From: Portulaca oleracea
Taxonomy: Eukaryota; Streptophyta; Magnoliopsida; Caryophyllales; Portulacaceae
DNA: 64,000 bases
NCBI GenBank assembly: GCA_029582165.1
Contig: CM055884.1
Span: 16,634,537-16,698,536, forward strand
Reading direction: 5' to 3'
The translations under genes were made by a program, and so were the position numbers. Below are positions 42,313 through 52,603 of this stretch, piece after piece. The number at the start of each line of letters is the position of its first letter. Within the stretch, counting starts at the first letter, position 1. The notes beneath the pieces were generated by a model. It was given only the letters and a program-made list of their open reading frames with translations. It did not search any database and was not told the DNA's origin.

Positions 42313-44037
42313 TCACCTCAAGATATCGGGCATCATGTCAGAACCATTCAACGCCCGGAGTAACAAATCATGCATCCTCTCATGCATATCAGAATGGTGG
42401 TGGTAAGAGCACACTCGCAATAGCACATAAACAAACATTAGTGCTCTTAACAATTTATCAAATGCCTTAGAAAAGTCATAGAACTGATGAAATTCATGAA
42501 TATACAAGACTTTTCTAGGCACGGTGAAAGAAGACATGACAAATGGATCCTCCCATTGACTCGTAAATGGAGATTGGGTATACAAATCAACGGAAGGAGG
42601 CAATACAACACATTTCTGAACATGCTCATGCGAAGGCTTGGATGCAAACAATGGTTCAAACTCAATTTCCATGCAATTTTCATCAATCACAAATTCCAAA
42701 TCACCACTCTCATCCAAATAATCATTACAATCGTCAATAGGTGATAAGGAAAACAGAGGATTAGACCACATCACAACACTCCCAACATCACACACTAGCA
42801 CATCTTCATCTTCATCAATATCAGACTCACTAGAAGAACTTTCAACATCAAAAGACAAAGGCGCATCATCCAAAGCAACATCAAAAGTGAAAGTGGAAGG
42901 TTCAGGGTCATAACTCATCGTGAATGTCTCATAAAGCATGTCATCATCAAAAACAACATTGTCAGAATCCAAGTTCAAACAATCATGATCAATCCCCAAA
43001 GAATTATGCTCATCATCACAAGAATGCACATCAATGGATTCACATACAAGGGTAGCTAATGCCTCACTAATGCAATGATCCTCAATGAAAGTGAACAAAT
43101 CATTATCAAGCACACTTTCAATCACAACAGATTCAATTTCACTCTCAACAAGATTATGCTCAATTATATCATGGCATTCACTAAACTCAATCTTTTCTTC
43201 ACATAAAGGCATGGACAATGGTGTGGACAACGGTTCATCGTCTAACATGTTTTCATCAATTTCAACATCATCACACACAGAATCAACAAGTTCCTCATGC
43301 TCACTAGGTGGGGCTAGAGCTAAGGAATCACTAAGTAGTCCAAGGCATGCCCGGTTATAATAGTCATCATCCTCATCATACACAGAAAAATCAATTTGCA
43401 TTTCAGGACTAAAAGACGATGAATGACCTACTTCAACATTCGAATCAACCATTTGTGAAGACGGAGTTTCTACCCTATGATTACTCTCATGGATAAATTC
43501 ACGCATATACTCATTCATGTTCACACATAATTTTTCTACTTCCGCCTCGAAGGAAGCCACTGTAGCTTGCAAACAAGAAATTGAACTATGATACGGCGAA
43601 TCACACAAAGAGCACACGGAAGGAGACTCAACATCGGCACTTTGGGAAAGATCATAACACTTTTCCACATATCCCCCATCATAAGATTTATCATCAACAT
43701 ACACGGGGTATTCACATGATTGTTCAGTTTCGGTCCCAAAGGGTAGTGCATAAGGAGGTTGGAAGCTAGGACTAACATTTTGTTGTTCAAACTCAAAGGA
43801 ATCCCTAGACAACCATTCAAGTAACTCCCATGCTTTTTCTTCACCTAAACAAGAAAACCCGTAATAATCTAAAAGGTTTCGGGTCTCATCATTCACACCC
43901 TCACTAACAATTCCCAAAAGAGATAATGTATCATAAAAGATACCATATAATTCACATTGAACACGGTAGTCATGCAATCTAGCAAAATACCTCCAAAATA
44001 TTTCATGCTCAAATTGAGGGAATTGGGGACTATCCAT
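42313..44037 (-). CDS. E gag-like acidic protein, 574 aa
   Basis: ATG at 44035-44037, about 180 bases from the PBS, so it is the element's first ORF. The N-terminus (FPQFEHEIFWRYFARLHDY) is helical and may be a gag-like domain. A CCHC knuckle CX2CX4HX4C sits at Cys142, Cys145, His150, Cys155 (CSLCDSPYHSSISC). Residues after about 200 are strongly acidic (runs of Asp/Glu with Ser), which is unlike usual gag. No protease, RT or integrase follows. It is open over its full length. The knuckle suggests nucleic-acid binding; the function of the acidic part is unknown. A captured host gene is less likely given the position after the PBS. Confidence 0.65.
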   Translation of the reverse strand: MDSPQFPQFEHEIFWRYFARLHDYRVQCELYGIFYDTLSLLGIVSEGVNDETRNLLDYYGFSCLGEEKAWELLEWLSRDSFEFEQQNVSPSFQPPYALPFGTETEQSCEYPVYVDDKSYDGGYVEKCYDLSQSADVESPSVCSLCDSPYHSSISCLQATVASFEAEVEKLCVNMNEYMREFIHESNHRVETPSSQMVDSNVEVGHSSSFSPEMQIDFSVYDEDDDYYNRACLGLLSDSLALAPPSEHEELVDSVCDDVEIDENMLDDEPLSTPLSMPLCEEKIEFSECHDIIEHNLVESEIESVVIESVLDNDLFTFIEDHCISEALATLVCESIDVHSCDDEHNSLGIDHDCLNLDSDNVVFDDDMLYETFTMSYDPEPSTFTFDVALDDAPLSFDVESSSSESDIDEDEDVLVCDVGSVVMWSNPLFSLSPIDDCNDYLDESGDLEFVIDENCMEIEFEPLFASKPSHEHVQKCVVLPPSVDLYTQSPFTSQWEDPFVMSSFTVPRKVLYIHEFHQFYDFSKAFDKLLRALMFVYVLLRVCSYHHHSDMHERMHDLLLRALNGSDMMPDILR

Positions 44038-44217
44038 AACTCTCTCTTTTTCTTTTTTCTTTTTTTTCTATTTTTCTATTTTTCTATTTTTTTTTCTTTT
44101 CTTTTCTCACTTTTTTCGATATTGAATTTTTTTCCTGCTACATTTTTTCTAGCATAATCAAGAAAGCGATAAACTATGTACACACAAACCAATGGCCTAA
44201 TCTACCAAATAACGCCA

Positions 44218-44235
44218 TCCCCGGCAATGGCGCCA
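44218..44235 (-). promoter_or_regulatory. E primer binding site (tRNA-Asp type)
   Basis: TCCCCGGCAATGGCGCCA on the plus strand, one base from the right LTR. One difference from the D site (CAATGG for CAACGG). Confidence 0.85.
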
Positions 44236-44236
44236 T

Positions 44237-44711
44237 TGTTCGGTTGTGTATTTTTGTGGTTTTTGAAGTTAAGGTTGTCGGTCTCAGGGATGGGTGTGAG
44301 GCTTGATTAAGGGTAATCGGTTTGTGGAAAGGGGGTTTTCTCACAATGCGGAAAGCGATAAATTATGTAAAGAAAGCATTTAAATCTAACCTAGACATGA
44401 TAATAATAAAGAAAGCAATTAAAAGAAAGCACTTAAAGATGAAAGCAATTAAAAGGCATGAATGAAGACAATGAATGAACAATGAAATTGGGAATGAGAA
44501 ATTATACCTTTGATGACTAATCTTCAATAAACCTTCAATCTACACTTGAATTTCCCCCGAACAAACAAGAAATTGTGGTTTGGATTACCAAGAATCCCCC
44601 AAATTCTCACTAGTAAGTAGAATTGGAGTTCCTTGACCCTCCTCCCCACTAAAAATGGAGTTGATTGTGGCTAACACTATAGAGCTTGGGAAACAAGTCA
44701 ACAATGGCAAT

Positions 44712-44763
<52 letters not shown>

Positions 44764-45366
44764 AGAGAAACTTCATGGAAACTTGCTTGAATTGAGAAAG
44801 CTTGAGAAAGTTTGAATACAAATGCTAGAAATCAATGAAAGCTTGAAGAACAATGAAGAACAATTGAAAACTTGAAGAACAATTAAGAGAGATTAAAGCA
44901 AATAAAGGAAAGCAATTAAATCTAATTCTACTCCTAAACTACCTAGGCTAATTGATAATTTACATTAATACAAGTGGGTATTTATAGAAGAAGGAAAAAT
45001 ACAACCCCAAAACCCTAGAACAATCGCAGCACGCGCGTCTGCAGACAGTGTGGCTCGGGCGAGCCAGCGTTCTGGCTGGTGTTTTTGTTGCTCCAGAACC
45101 CTTGCTCGGGCGAGCAGAAATTTGGCTCGGGCGAGCAAGCGTTACGCGATTTTCCTGCCGACTTCAAACACGCATAACTTCTTCATCCGAACTCCATTTT
45201 AGGCCCGTAAGATATCGATGGAAAGCTCTCGGTGTGTACTTTAAGCTCCCAAAATTTCAGAGCTATCGGATTTGTAACGAAGGAGTTATGACCCAAAGGG
45301 TGAAGGCACACGTATTTCAAACCTTTAAGTTTGTACCGTTCCCCTGTTTGCGCCAATCTTGATATG
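44237..45366 (-). repeat. E LTR, right copy (truncated)
   Basis: Matches 39005-40135. The GA microsatellite is longer (about 44715-44760). The palindrome region (45020-45150) has several small indels against the left copy, yet keeps GGCTCGGGCGAGCC (45052-45065) and TGCTCGGGCGAGCA (45103-45116). It stops at CTTGATAT, about 370 bases short of the left copy. Confidence 0.85.
44715..44760. repeat. (GA)n microsatellite
   Basis: About 23 GA units in the right E LTR; the left LTR has about 10. Length differs between two LTRs that were identical on insertion. Confidence 0.9.
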
Positions 45367-47692
45367 AGCTCAAGTGGACTTTGGCCCAAAAAAACACAAT
45401 CTCATGTTATCTTTGGTGGATCATCTTATGATCGATCATTCAAAATGACTCTTGGCAAGAAATTTTTATCGAATACAATATTTCTCTTCCTCTGCTCTTG
45501 GCCCAAAATTATTTTGATAGCCAATTTTGAATTGACCTAGCTCTCACACTACTTATTAATGATGGACAAATAATTCGCTTTGACTTTCTTTATTTATACA
45601 TCTAAGTGGTGTTTCGATAGGTTGAGCAATAATTCAATTTTGAGAGTAGGTTTTATTATCCTAAGCTTGCAATTCTAGGTGAACTCTTTCGAAAAGCATA
45701 AAAAAAATAATAAAACATGCAATAACGAATTTAAAGCATAAATAAAATCCCGAGTATGACCACCTAGACTTAATCAAACTAATTTAACTAAGCCTTGATA
45801 GTCTTCAAGATAGTCTTCTTGGATTTTGCAACTTCCTTGGATAGGCTGCAACTCGAAACAACACCTCCATTGTTGTTGGGTTCCCACTCAATTTGATGCC
45901 TCCAATTACAACAAATTTACAAAGTGGACCTCATAATTGAGGCCTTACATGATTTAAAATAAACTTAACTGACTATCTATGGCCTATTTCACCCAACCCG
46001 GTATGCAGACCGGTAAAACCGACTATCTATGGCCATACTAGAAGCACATGCAAACAAGTAATATTGTAATAATTATATCAAATATAACACATGCTTTAAA
46101 TAACAAATTATAAAGGCATATATAATTGCAATATAACACATATAAGGAAACAAATACTATATAAGGGTTTCCTAGACAGTTTGCATGATTAATAAAATAA
46201 AAAAAATTCAAATTTTATCTTAGTTACCTAAACAGATTTATGATTTTATACCTATACACACAAAATACTGATTTTCCTAAAATCAAGAAATGTAAAAGAT
46301 ACTATATCTTTTAAAGATATTGTAAGTTTCCTAAACTTTACAAATCTAATAGATGTTATGCCCATTAACTGATTTAGTAGTAATATGGTTTAACAATTAA
46401 TTTCTAAAATTAATTTTAAAACCTAAAACACACGAATTCACCAAAACTGCTGGCAACACGGTCCGTGTTGGCTCAACACAGTCTGTGTTGCTTCCCAGTA
46501 TCGGTTAATTTCGTGAATGAAAACTTAAATAAAAATATCAAAACTTATCGAATTTAAGGGTTTCATATCATAGTGTTATCTAATAACACAATATGAAATT
46601 TTCCAGAATTTTAGCTATTTTCAAATGATTGTAAAAATTTAGGAAATTAAATATTTTGATTCTCTCTTTAAGAGGAAAATAAATAATAATAGTCCGATAA
46701 GTATAAAAATCAAATTTTATAATTTTCCCATACTATAGATTCATCCAATATGCTACTGTAAAAATTTCAGATTTTTATCAAATTTCAAAAATTAAAATAA
46801 AAATCAGAGAAGTAAACAATTATACTTTTCTGTTAATCTGAAAATTAAAGGAAAATTAGTTAACGATTTCGAAAAATTCACAAAACTTTTATCCATAACA
46901 GAATGGTTACCCAATAACCTACTGTAAAATTTTCTGAAAATTTGCAAATTTCTATAAATTTACAGAATTCAGAGAAGCAACCAATTTATTTCTCTCAGAT
47001 CTGAAAATTTAAATTAAAAAATATAATTTGACGGGATAAATTAACGGAAAACATTTTCCCTAAAAGTATGGTTACCCAGTAACCTACTATAAGAATTTCA
47101 GAAGTTTTACAAACTTCTACAAATTTATAAAATTCAGAGAGTTAAACAATTTTTATTTCTATTCAGATCTGAAAACTCAATTAAAAATCCATTTTAATTG
47201 GAAAAAATCTACAAAAATTATGGAAAGTCCATAACACTTCCAGACACCTCCAGTAAAAATTCAGAAATTTTCGAATTCGTTTCATATTTTATTTCGATTT
47301 TTCATTAAATTTATCGTAAATAAACGAAATCATAAAATAATTCTACAAAATCTTATTTTGCGAATTTAGACCTATTTCACGTATTGCCTACTGTTTAAAA
47401 AAATTAAACATGATTATTTTTAAAATATTCAAAATTGAATCAAGTTCATGCTATATTTAACAATTAAACAAACATGAAATTGATTAATTAAAGACAATAA
47501 GAAATAAAAAATAACAAAGTATGAAACTTTACAATAAAATTCCAGATTTACTATCATGAATAATAAAGCCTAAAACTTTCATAAAGTTTTAAATTTTAGG
47601 CATTAAAACTATTCTAGCAAATTCATGAAATAATTCAACAATTGACAAAATTATTTATGAATTCAAGTATAATACTTTAGGATGCAATTGGT
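45367..47692 (-). other. C interior, 5' leader segment, with diverged tandem repeats
   Basis: AT-rich and non-coding. CAACACGGTCCGTGTTG (46454-46470) and CAACACAGTCTGTGTTG (46473-46489) are both perfect palindromes of the LTR type. From about 46600 to 47290 a unit of about 170-180 bases recurs, marked by GGTTACCCARTAACCTACTRTAA followed by TTCAGA and AATTTA-rich sequence, with strong divergence between units. Confidence 0.6.
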
Positions 47693-47705
47693 GGCTCTGA
47701 TACCA
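47693..47705 (-). promoter_or_regulatory. C primer binding site (initiator tRNA-Met)
   Basis: GGCTCTGATACCA on the plus strand, so TGGTATCAGAGCC on the minus strand, one base from the LTR start at 47707. Confidence 0.88.
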
Positions 47706-47706
47706 T

Positions 47707-49070
47707 TGTTAGGTTTTAGATTATCTATTTCCTTTATCGCTAATCCGGCTGATGCAGAGGTTGACCTTTGAGATTCCAATGTAGAAATCCTCTACTGAAA
47801 GTCCACGCAGTACTCAGGGAACTCGACTGCTAGATCGACCCGATCGAGACAGATCTCAATCTAAGATGTATGTATTTGGTATATGAGAATGTTTCAGGAA
47901 ACAGAGAATGTTTCAGGAAACAAGAACTGCAAACTAAAAGAGAGAGGAACTCATGAAATCACCCTAGTATCTCTCTATGAGTCTCAGGCAGTTGATGTGT
48001 AATAATCTCTCACAGAGACCCCTTTATATAGTGTTTAGAAAACCTAGGTAGAAGGTTCAAAACCCTAAAGGGCCGACTTAACACAACGACGCAATTCTCA
48101 GGCCCAACATGATCCGTGTTGGACTCCAGAAGGTCCATTAACTCGGCCAATGGACTCCACGAACCGTGATGTCTCAACACGGACCGTGTTGGGTCAACAC
48201 GGTCCGTGTTGAACCCATTTCAGTCCGTGTTGAGTTGATTTCTCACATAAATCAGTTCCTAACATTTCTAAATGTAATACAATATTACTTAGGTTACATA
48301 CATTGTTTTAGGGCACTGACTTGTGTGACCCAGTAGGACCAAATAATATAGTGAGTTAATTACATTTACCATACCTGACATATGCGGTAATAATTTTTGC
48401 ACACCCGACATTTGGGAAATAATTTTAAGCCTACCTGACATTTAGTGAAAGTGATTTTTAGTGTTAGAATCCGATAACTTGTCATCGAAAATGGAAAAAT
48501 ACAATAATACCACTATATCACTATGTGAAATTACGATACTGCTCTTTAATTTGAGAAGGAAAAGACTATGTTAGAGAGTAGAAGACAGACATGGTGGTTT
48601 GGGAGGTGTTAGGTTTTCATTTTCTATATGGGAGGGGGCCCAGGGAGAGGAATCAGTGGAGTGGTTGGGTTTTAAAATGTCATAACAATTAATACTAAGG
48701 GTACAAAAGTCATTTCACATTTAATTGAAAATCAAAGGAAATAATAACAATGGTATAAAGGTCACTTCATATTTAGTTTTTTTACAGTTCACCGGAAAAG
48801 TCAATAAAAAATAAATTATAACATACATGAGGGGCTTTAAATTTATGACCACTTAAATGTCAGATAGGGTGAAAATTATTTCTCAAATGTCGGGTGTGCA
48901 AAAATTATTACCACATAAGTCAGGTAGCGTAAAAGTAATTAACTCATAATACAGTTGTAATTAAACACATTAAATTACTAATTATAGAGGTCTCTAGCAA
49001 GACATATAATTACTATATTACTTTGGTTTAATCTCCGTGTATATCGAACATTGTCGGGACATTCCCAACA
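47707..49070 (-). repeat. C LTR, right copy (5' LTR), carrying a MITE
   Basis: Matches 22823-23681 but lacks about 90 bases after TATTTCCT (deletion) and contains the MITE at 48352-48946. It keeps TATA (48021-48033) and CAACACGGTCCGTGTTG (48195-48211). The MITE is absent from the other LTR, so it arrived after C inserted. Confidence 0.9.
48352..48946. mobile_element. MULE-like MITE, copy 1
   Basis: 595 bp with terminal inverted repeats of about 100 bp starting TGAGTTAATTAC. An 8-10 bp duplication flanks it (ATAATATAGT before, ATAATACAGT after, one difference); the left C LTR gives the empty site (AAATAACACAGTTG). Long TIRs and this TSD length fit a Mutator-like MITE, but hAT (8 bp) cannot be excluded. 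No ORF. Confidence 0.88.
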
Positions 49071-49201
49071 CAAGGAGGCCCAAGTACAAGTACAAGATGA
49101 ATTTCACAGTTTTGGCATTTTCAAGTTGAAGTTCAAATTTTTGATGTTTTCCTTATTAGTCGCAAGTTTGTTATTGTAACTTTATTATTTTTGGTTGTGT
49201 G
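49071..49201 (+). other. F internal 3' end (first unit), resumed after C
   Basis: Begins with the second TSD copy of C and matches 51133-51290: CAAGGAGGCC, AAGTACAAG, AAGATGAATTTCACAG, TTATTAGT.GCAAGTTTG. It is non-coding sequence ahead of the F LTR. Confidence 0.75.
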
Positions 49202-49859
49202 TGATGCCAAGTAATATCTAATAGCTTAGGCATTAAGTTAGAAGAGTCTAGAACAGTCTAGAATGAGATAATCCTAGTCTAGGATGGCTAATTTTGTAAC
49301 TAATCCAATTAGGATTAGGAAAGCCAAATCCTAGAAGGATTCGTTGTAACTAATCCAAATAGGATTAGAAAAGAGGAGTCCAAGTAGGATTATGGATTGC
49401 TTTCGTGCCAAGTTAAGAGTCCTAGTAGGATTAGGACAGTCTAGACACACTGCTTTTGATTCTGATGATATACAGTTCGAGCTTTGCTCACGTCAGAGTC
49501 TTCTCTTTCTTTTCTACTATTGTATCTTGAATTTCCTAAACCTAAAAGGTTTTTCTAAAACTAGGTAGAAGAACAAGAAGCCCTAGTGATTCAACTTGTG
49601 GTGTCTCTGTATCAAGTTTGATTTCTCTTGAACTATCCCAGTTACTATCTTGTTAAGTTATCGCAAGCAAACCCTCAAGCTATTTTCTTGATCCTCACCC
49701 TATTCTAAGATTCTATGAACCATCCCAAAGTCTCCATCTTTACGTGAATCCTTACAAAACCCTAGATTTTCATGTAAACTACCCTAACCCTAGGATTGGT
49801 TGCACGTCTTAGTTTGATGTATAATTGATCAAAACCATAGCTTGATCAGTAATACATCA
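49202..49859 (+). repeat. F LTR, shared by two tandem units
   Basis: Starts TGATGCCAAG and ends AGTAATACATCA, followed by the PBS. It is preceded by the end of one F internal and followed by another, so it is a central LTR of a tandem arrangement. The left end is estimated; no strong PPT is seen before it. Confidence 0.7.
49302..49432. promoter_or_regulatory. Phased AATCC-N5-GGATT palindromes in the F LTR
   Basis: RATCC/AGTCC-N5-GGATT occurs at 49302, 49327, 49352, 49377 and 49418. The first four are exactly 25 bases apart; arms are constant while the five-base centres vary (AATTA, TAGAA, AAATA, AAGTA, TAGTA). ATCCTAG-T-CTAGGAT precedes them at 49271-49285. Probably a protein-binding array; inferred from regularity. 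Confidence 0.7.
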
Positions 49860-49863
49860 AAAT

Positions 49864-49876
49864 TGGTATCAGAGCC
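49864..49876 (+). promoter_or_regulatory. F primer binding site (initiator tRNA-Met)
   Basis: TGGTATCAGAGCC four bases after the LTR end, the same spacing as in J. Confidence 0.88.
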
Positions 49877-50076
49877 AGCTTACCTTCCTGGTGGGTTAAT
49901 CCTTGGTTCCAATTCTGGCCAAACACCAACCTTTTTTTTCCCACAAAAGAACCTTAGCTATGTGGTGTAGTAAACCTTCATCTCAAAAAAGTGATCATAT
50001 TTTTAAAGAGAAAAGGAGAAAGAGGAGATTGAGACGTGAGTTTAAACTCCTTAAACTCTCGGTGCTACAATTCAAC

Positions 50077-50373
50077 ATGGCTTGGTATGAATATTCCATG
50101 AATTCACGTGAACCCTCCTTTGTTCATGACGAGAAACCTCAAGTTCAAGAGGAACCAAAGATTAATCTTAATCTCCCTCTAGAAGTTGCTGATGTTGCAG
50201 AAGTTGGCGAGATCCCTTTTGATCCCTTTGAAGATCAATGTTTAAAAGATGAGCTAGAGGACGATTTTAATCTCCCTCCAAGATTTGATGAAATCTCCAA
50301 TTGTTTTGACCAACCTCCGATCTTTGATGAGTATGATGAGGAGGATGATCTTGGTGAGCTAGAAGAACAATAG
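50077..50373 (+). pseudogene. F short acidic ORF
   Basis: The open frame runs from 49903; the ATG near 50077 (MAWYEYSMNSREPSF) is a plausible start. It is acidic with Pro/Phe/Asp-rich stretches (DPFEDQCL, NLPPRFDEI, PPIFDEYDEEDDLGELEEQ). No domain is recognised. The next ORF starts 60 bases downstream, so both may be parts of one decayed gag-pol. Confidence 0.35.
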
Positions 50374-50433
50374 GAAGATCCAAGAGAGGCTATTGGTCAC
50401 CAAAACGAGGGCATTCATGAGACCAGAAGAAGT

Positions 50434-51114
50434 TTGGTGCAATCCCCTACAGGTAACATGTATCATGATTCAGTCTACTGTGAAATTGTACCTATAGATG
50501 CTTGCAACGTCTTACATGACAGGCCATGGATGTTTGATCAAACCATACCTCATGATAGGCGAACAAATACTTACACCTTCATGACCAACCAGATGGAAAT
50601 CACCTCTATGCCCATAAAGAGTCACTTCATCCAACCGAGTTTGAGGGCAAACTCTTTACAACCAGTGCAGAATGAAAGAGATCAGCCCCGCTCACCCAAC
50701 AAGAAGGTCCAATTCATCCAACCGAGTTTGAGGGCAAACTCTTTGCAACAAGGGGAGAATGATGGAGATCAGCCCCGCTCAACCAACAAGAAGGTCGAAT
50801 TCATTCAAGCGAGTTTGAGGACAAACCCTTTGCAACAAGCGGAGAATGATGGAGATTTGCTTAGCCTTGGTCTCACCTTTGGGGACCCTAAGTTCATGGA
50901 AGGAGATGAAGATTCACATAGCCTTAGGCTCACCTTTCGAGACCAAAGATTCATGGAGAATGATGGAAATCCGTCGACCCTAAGCCCAACAAAGGAGATC
51001 CAATTCATCTACAAGGAGGTAGAGAGGGCCATAGAACAAGGATCCATTGTGGAGGCCCAAAGGCCAACCCATATGGTGCGCTCATTATTCCAAGAGGACG
51101 TCCAAACGTATTAA
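50434..51114 (+). pseudogene. F protease C-terminal remnant with 29-aa tandem repeats
   Basis: CEIVPIDACNVLHDRPWMFDQTIPHDRRTNTYTF matches the conserved tail after the protease of Ty3/gypsy pol (C-x-VPMDAC..LLGRPW.YDR..HDGR.NTY). The active-site Asp lies upstream and is missing. Three copies of a 29-residue repeat (FIQPSLRANSLQ..) follow, then two copies of an LGLTFGDPKFME repeat. The 87-bp DNA period starts at 50626, 50713 and 50800. No RT follows. It is a truncated, rearranged pol that gained repeats. Confidence 0.65.
50626..50886 (+). repeat. 87-bp coding tandem repeat, 3 copies
   Basis: TTCATCCAACCGAGTTTGAGG starts each unit at 50626, 50713 and (one or two changes) 50800. The unit length is a multiple of three, so the frame is preserved. 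Confidence 0.9.
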
Positions 51115-51290
51115 AGGCCCAAGTTCACGTCCAAGGAGGCCTAAGTACAAGTCCAAGATGAATTTCATAGTTTTGGCATTTCCAAGATGAATTTCACAGT
51201 TTGGCATTTTCAAGTTGATGTTCACATTTTTGGTGTTTTCCTTATTAGTAGCAAGTTTGTTATTGTAATTTTATTATTTTTAGTTGTGTG

Positions 51291-51458
51291 TGATGCCAAG
51301 TAATATCTAATAGCTTAGGCATCAAGTTAGAAGAGTGTAGAAGAGTCTAGAAGATTCTAGAAGGAGATAATCTTAGTCTTGGATGGTAAATTTTGTAATT
51401 AATCCAATTAGGATTAGGAAAGAAAAAACCTAGAAGGATTCGTTGTAACTAAACCAAG
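51291..51458 (+). repeat. F LTR, truncated right copy
   Basis: Matches the first 165 bases of 49202-49859 (TGATGCCAAG onward, AATCCAATTAGGATT included) and breaks at AAACCAAGG, where array I begins. Confidence 0.75.
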
Positions 51459-51610
51459 GTGCTGGCAGCGCCTCCCCACGAATCCCATTTTTTCAGTGTC
51501 ACCCAGCTTGTAGCGGGCGCTACAGGGCACATAGCAGGTCGTACACTTGGCCTGCCCACAGTTGTAGCGGGTGTTACAAGGCTGTAGCGGGCGCTACGAC
51601 GTGCTTCCCA
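51459..51610 (-). repeat. I LTR fragment with GTAGCGGGCGCTAC words
   Basis: Matches 57288-57425. GTAGCGGGCGCTAC lies at 51510-51523 and 51584-51597, with a diverged GTAGCGGGTGTTAC at 51564-51577. Truncated on the left by the junction with F. Confidence 0.75.
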
Positions 51611-51622
51611 TGACCCCTTGTC

Positions 51623-52459
51623 CTATTCCTCTACACCTGGAGTTGGCTTGACCTGGGACAACTCCCGAACCCACAAGTCATGCAGCATCTCATCCCGGGA
51701 TGGTGCTGGGTCCCACTTGAAGTGGATACCACACCAGATGTCGATCAATTCATGCCTCCAGGGTACGGGATCCACCTTAAAGTGTACTCCACACCCGACC
51801 TTGAAGTTTTTTTTCTCGTTCTCTATGGAGGGAGTGCGGAAAGGCTTGGAGAAAATGGGATTCGAGGCTCGGGTCCCAGCCCGATACGGTCCATACTCCT
51901 CTTCTTGAAAAAGAGTTGCCCGCAACTCTTGGGAGTTAAAACCGAGGCACTCTCCACAACTTGGCTCCATAGATCCCTGAACATTCCGATCACAATGAGC
52001 ATTCACACGAAGCGCCCAACAAGGTTTGAACCCCACAATGTATCCTTCATCCAAATAAAAGAACGTGGTTGGAGGCTTGTTGTGTGGAGATAGGGGATTA
52101 AGGAAAGGAACGGGAATATTTTGTGGAGTTAGGGAACACTCATTCTCACTTGGCTTGCTACAAAGTAAAGACAAAGCCACAAGTAACTTGTCCTCACCAA
52201 GAGCACACTCATCCCGTGTTTTACTTTTTAAGAGGTTCATCAACTCACTTCCCACCCAAGGTTTGATTTGATGTGGGGCTAAGGGATTCACGTAATCACA
52301 TTCAAAAGAACGATCTTCATGCAACATACACTCCCATAAACATAGCATACCAAACTTCCAATAGCACCCATTCAAAGACAAATCCTCGAATAACCAATGA
52401 GGACCAAACAACGTGTATGACCCATTCAAAGAGTTCATATCACAATGACCAACATTCAA
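51623..52459 (-). pseudogene. I gag-like ORF, C-terminal region
   Basis: 278 codons. The N-terminal part repeats a motif of the neighbouring ORF: VGHCDMNSLNGSYTLFGPHWLF here against VGSCDIRSLGESCMIFGRHWLF at 52604-53140. The C-terminal half has paired CGVHFKVDPVPWRHELID / CGIHFKWDPAPSRDEML repeats. No known domain is recognised. It probably continues the upstream ORF, from which it is separated by stops. A second copy lies at about 54050-55400, split by a MITE. Confidence 0.45.
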
Positions 52460-52603
52460 TCAATATTCACTGAAGGACTACACAAAAGAAGAGCTCAAAA
52501 ACATTGGTTAAACTGGAATCAAGGTATCAATAAACCCAAATATGCAACTAGACACCAAACGAACACCAAGATTCCTAGCATGCCACTCAAAATATAGAGA
52601 ATA

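Larger units (their letters stand above)
39005..45366 (-). mobile_element. Element E: Athila/G-lineage LTR element with an acidic gag-like ORF
   Basis: Left LTR about 39005-40506 (TGTTCGG to GCATGCATCA), right LTR 44237-45366 (truncated at GATAT). The tRNA-Asp-type PBS lies at 44218-44235 and the PPT (minus strand GCGGGGGTTTAAAGGGCT) at about 40506-40525, so it reads on the minus strand. PBS and leader match element G. No TSD is recoverable because the right end is cut. The only long ORF is 42313-44037. Confidence 0.85.
22823..49070 (-). mobile_element. Element C: copia-type large non-autonomous LTR retrotransposon with nested D and E
   Basis: TSD CAAGG at 22818-22822 and 49071-49075. LTRs start TGTTAGG and end CCCAACA. 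The PBS (minus strand TGGTATCAGAGCC) lies at the right LTR and the PPT (AAGTGGGAGATTG) at the left LTR, so the element reads on the minus strand. Its own interior (23682-24833, 37915-39004, 45367-47692; about 4.6 kb) has no coding sequence. Assignment to copia rests on PBS/PPT style and LTR ends only. Confidence 0.85.

Noticed and set aside
42313..44037. Captured or resident host gene
   Set aside because: The ORF begins about 180 bases from a PBS, lies between two LTRs and encodes a CCHC knuckle, so it is more likely an element protein.
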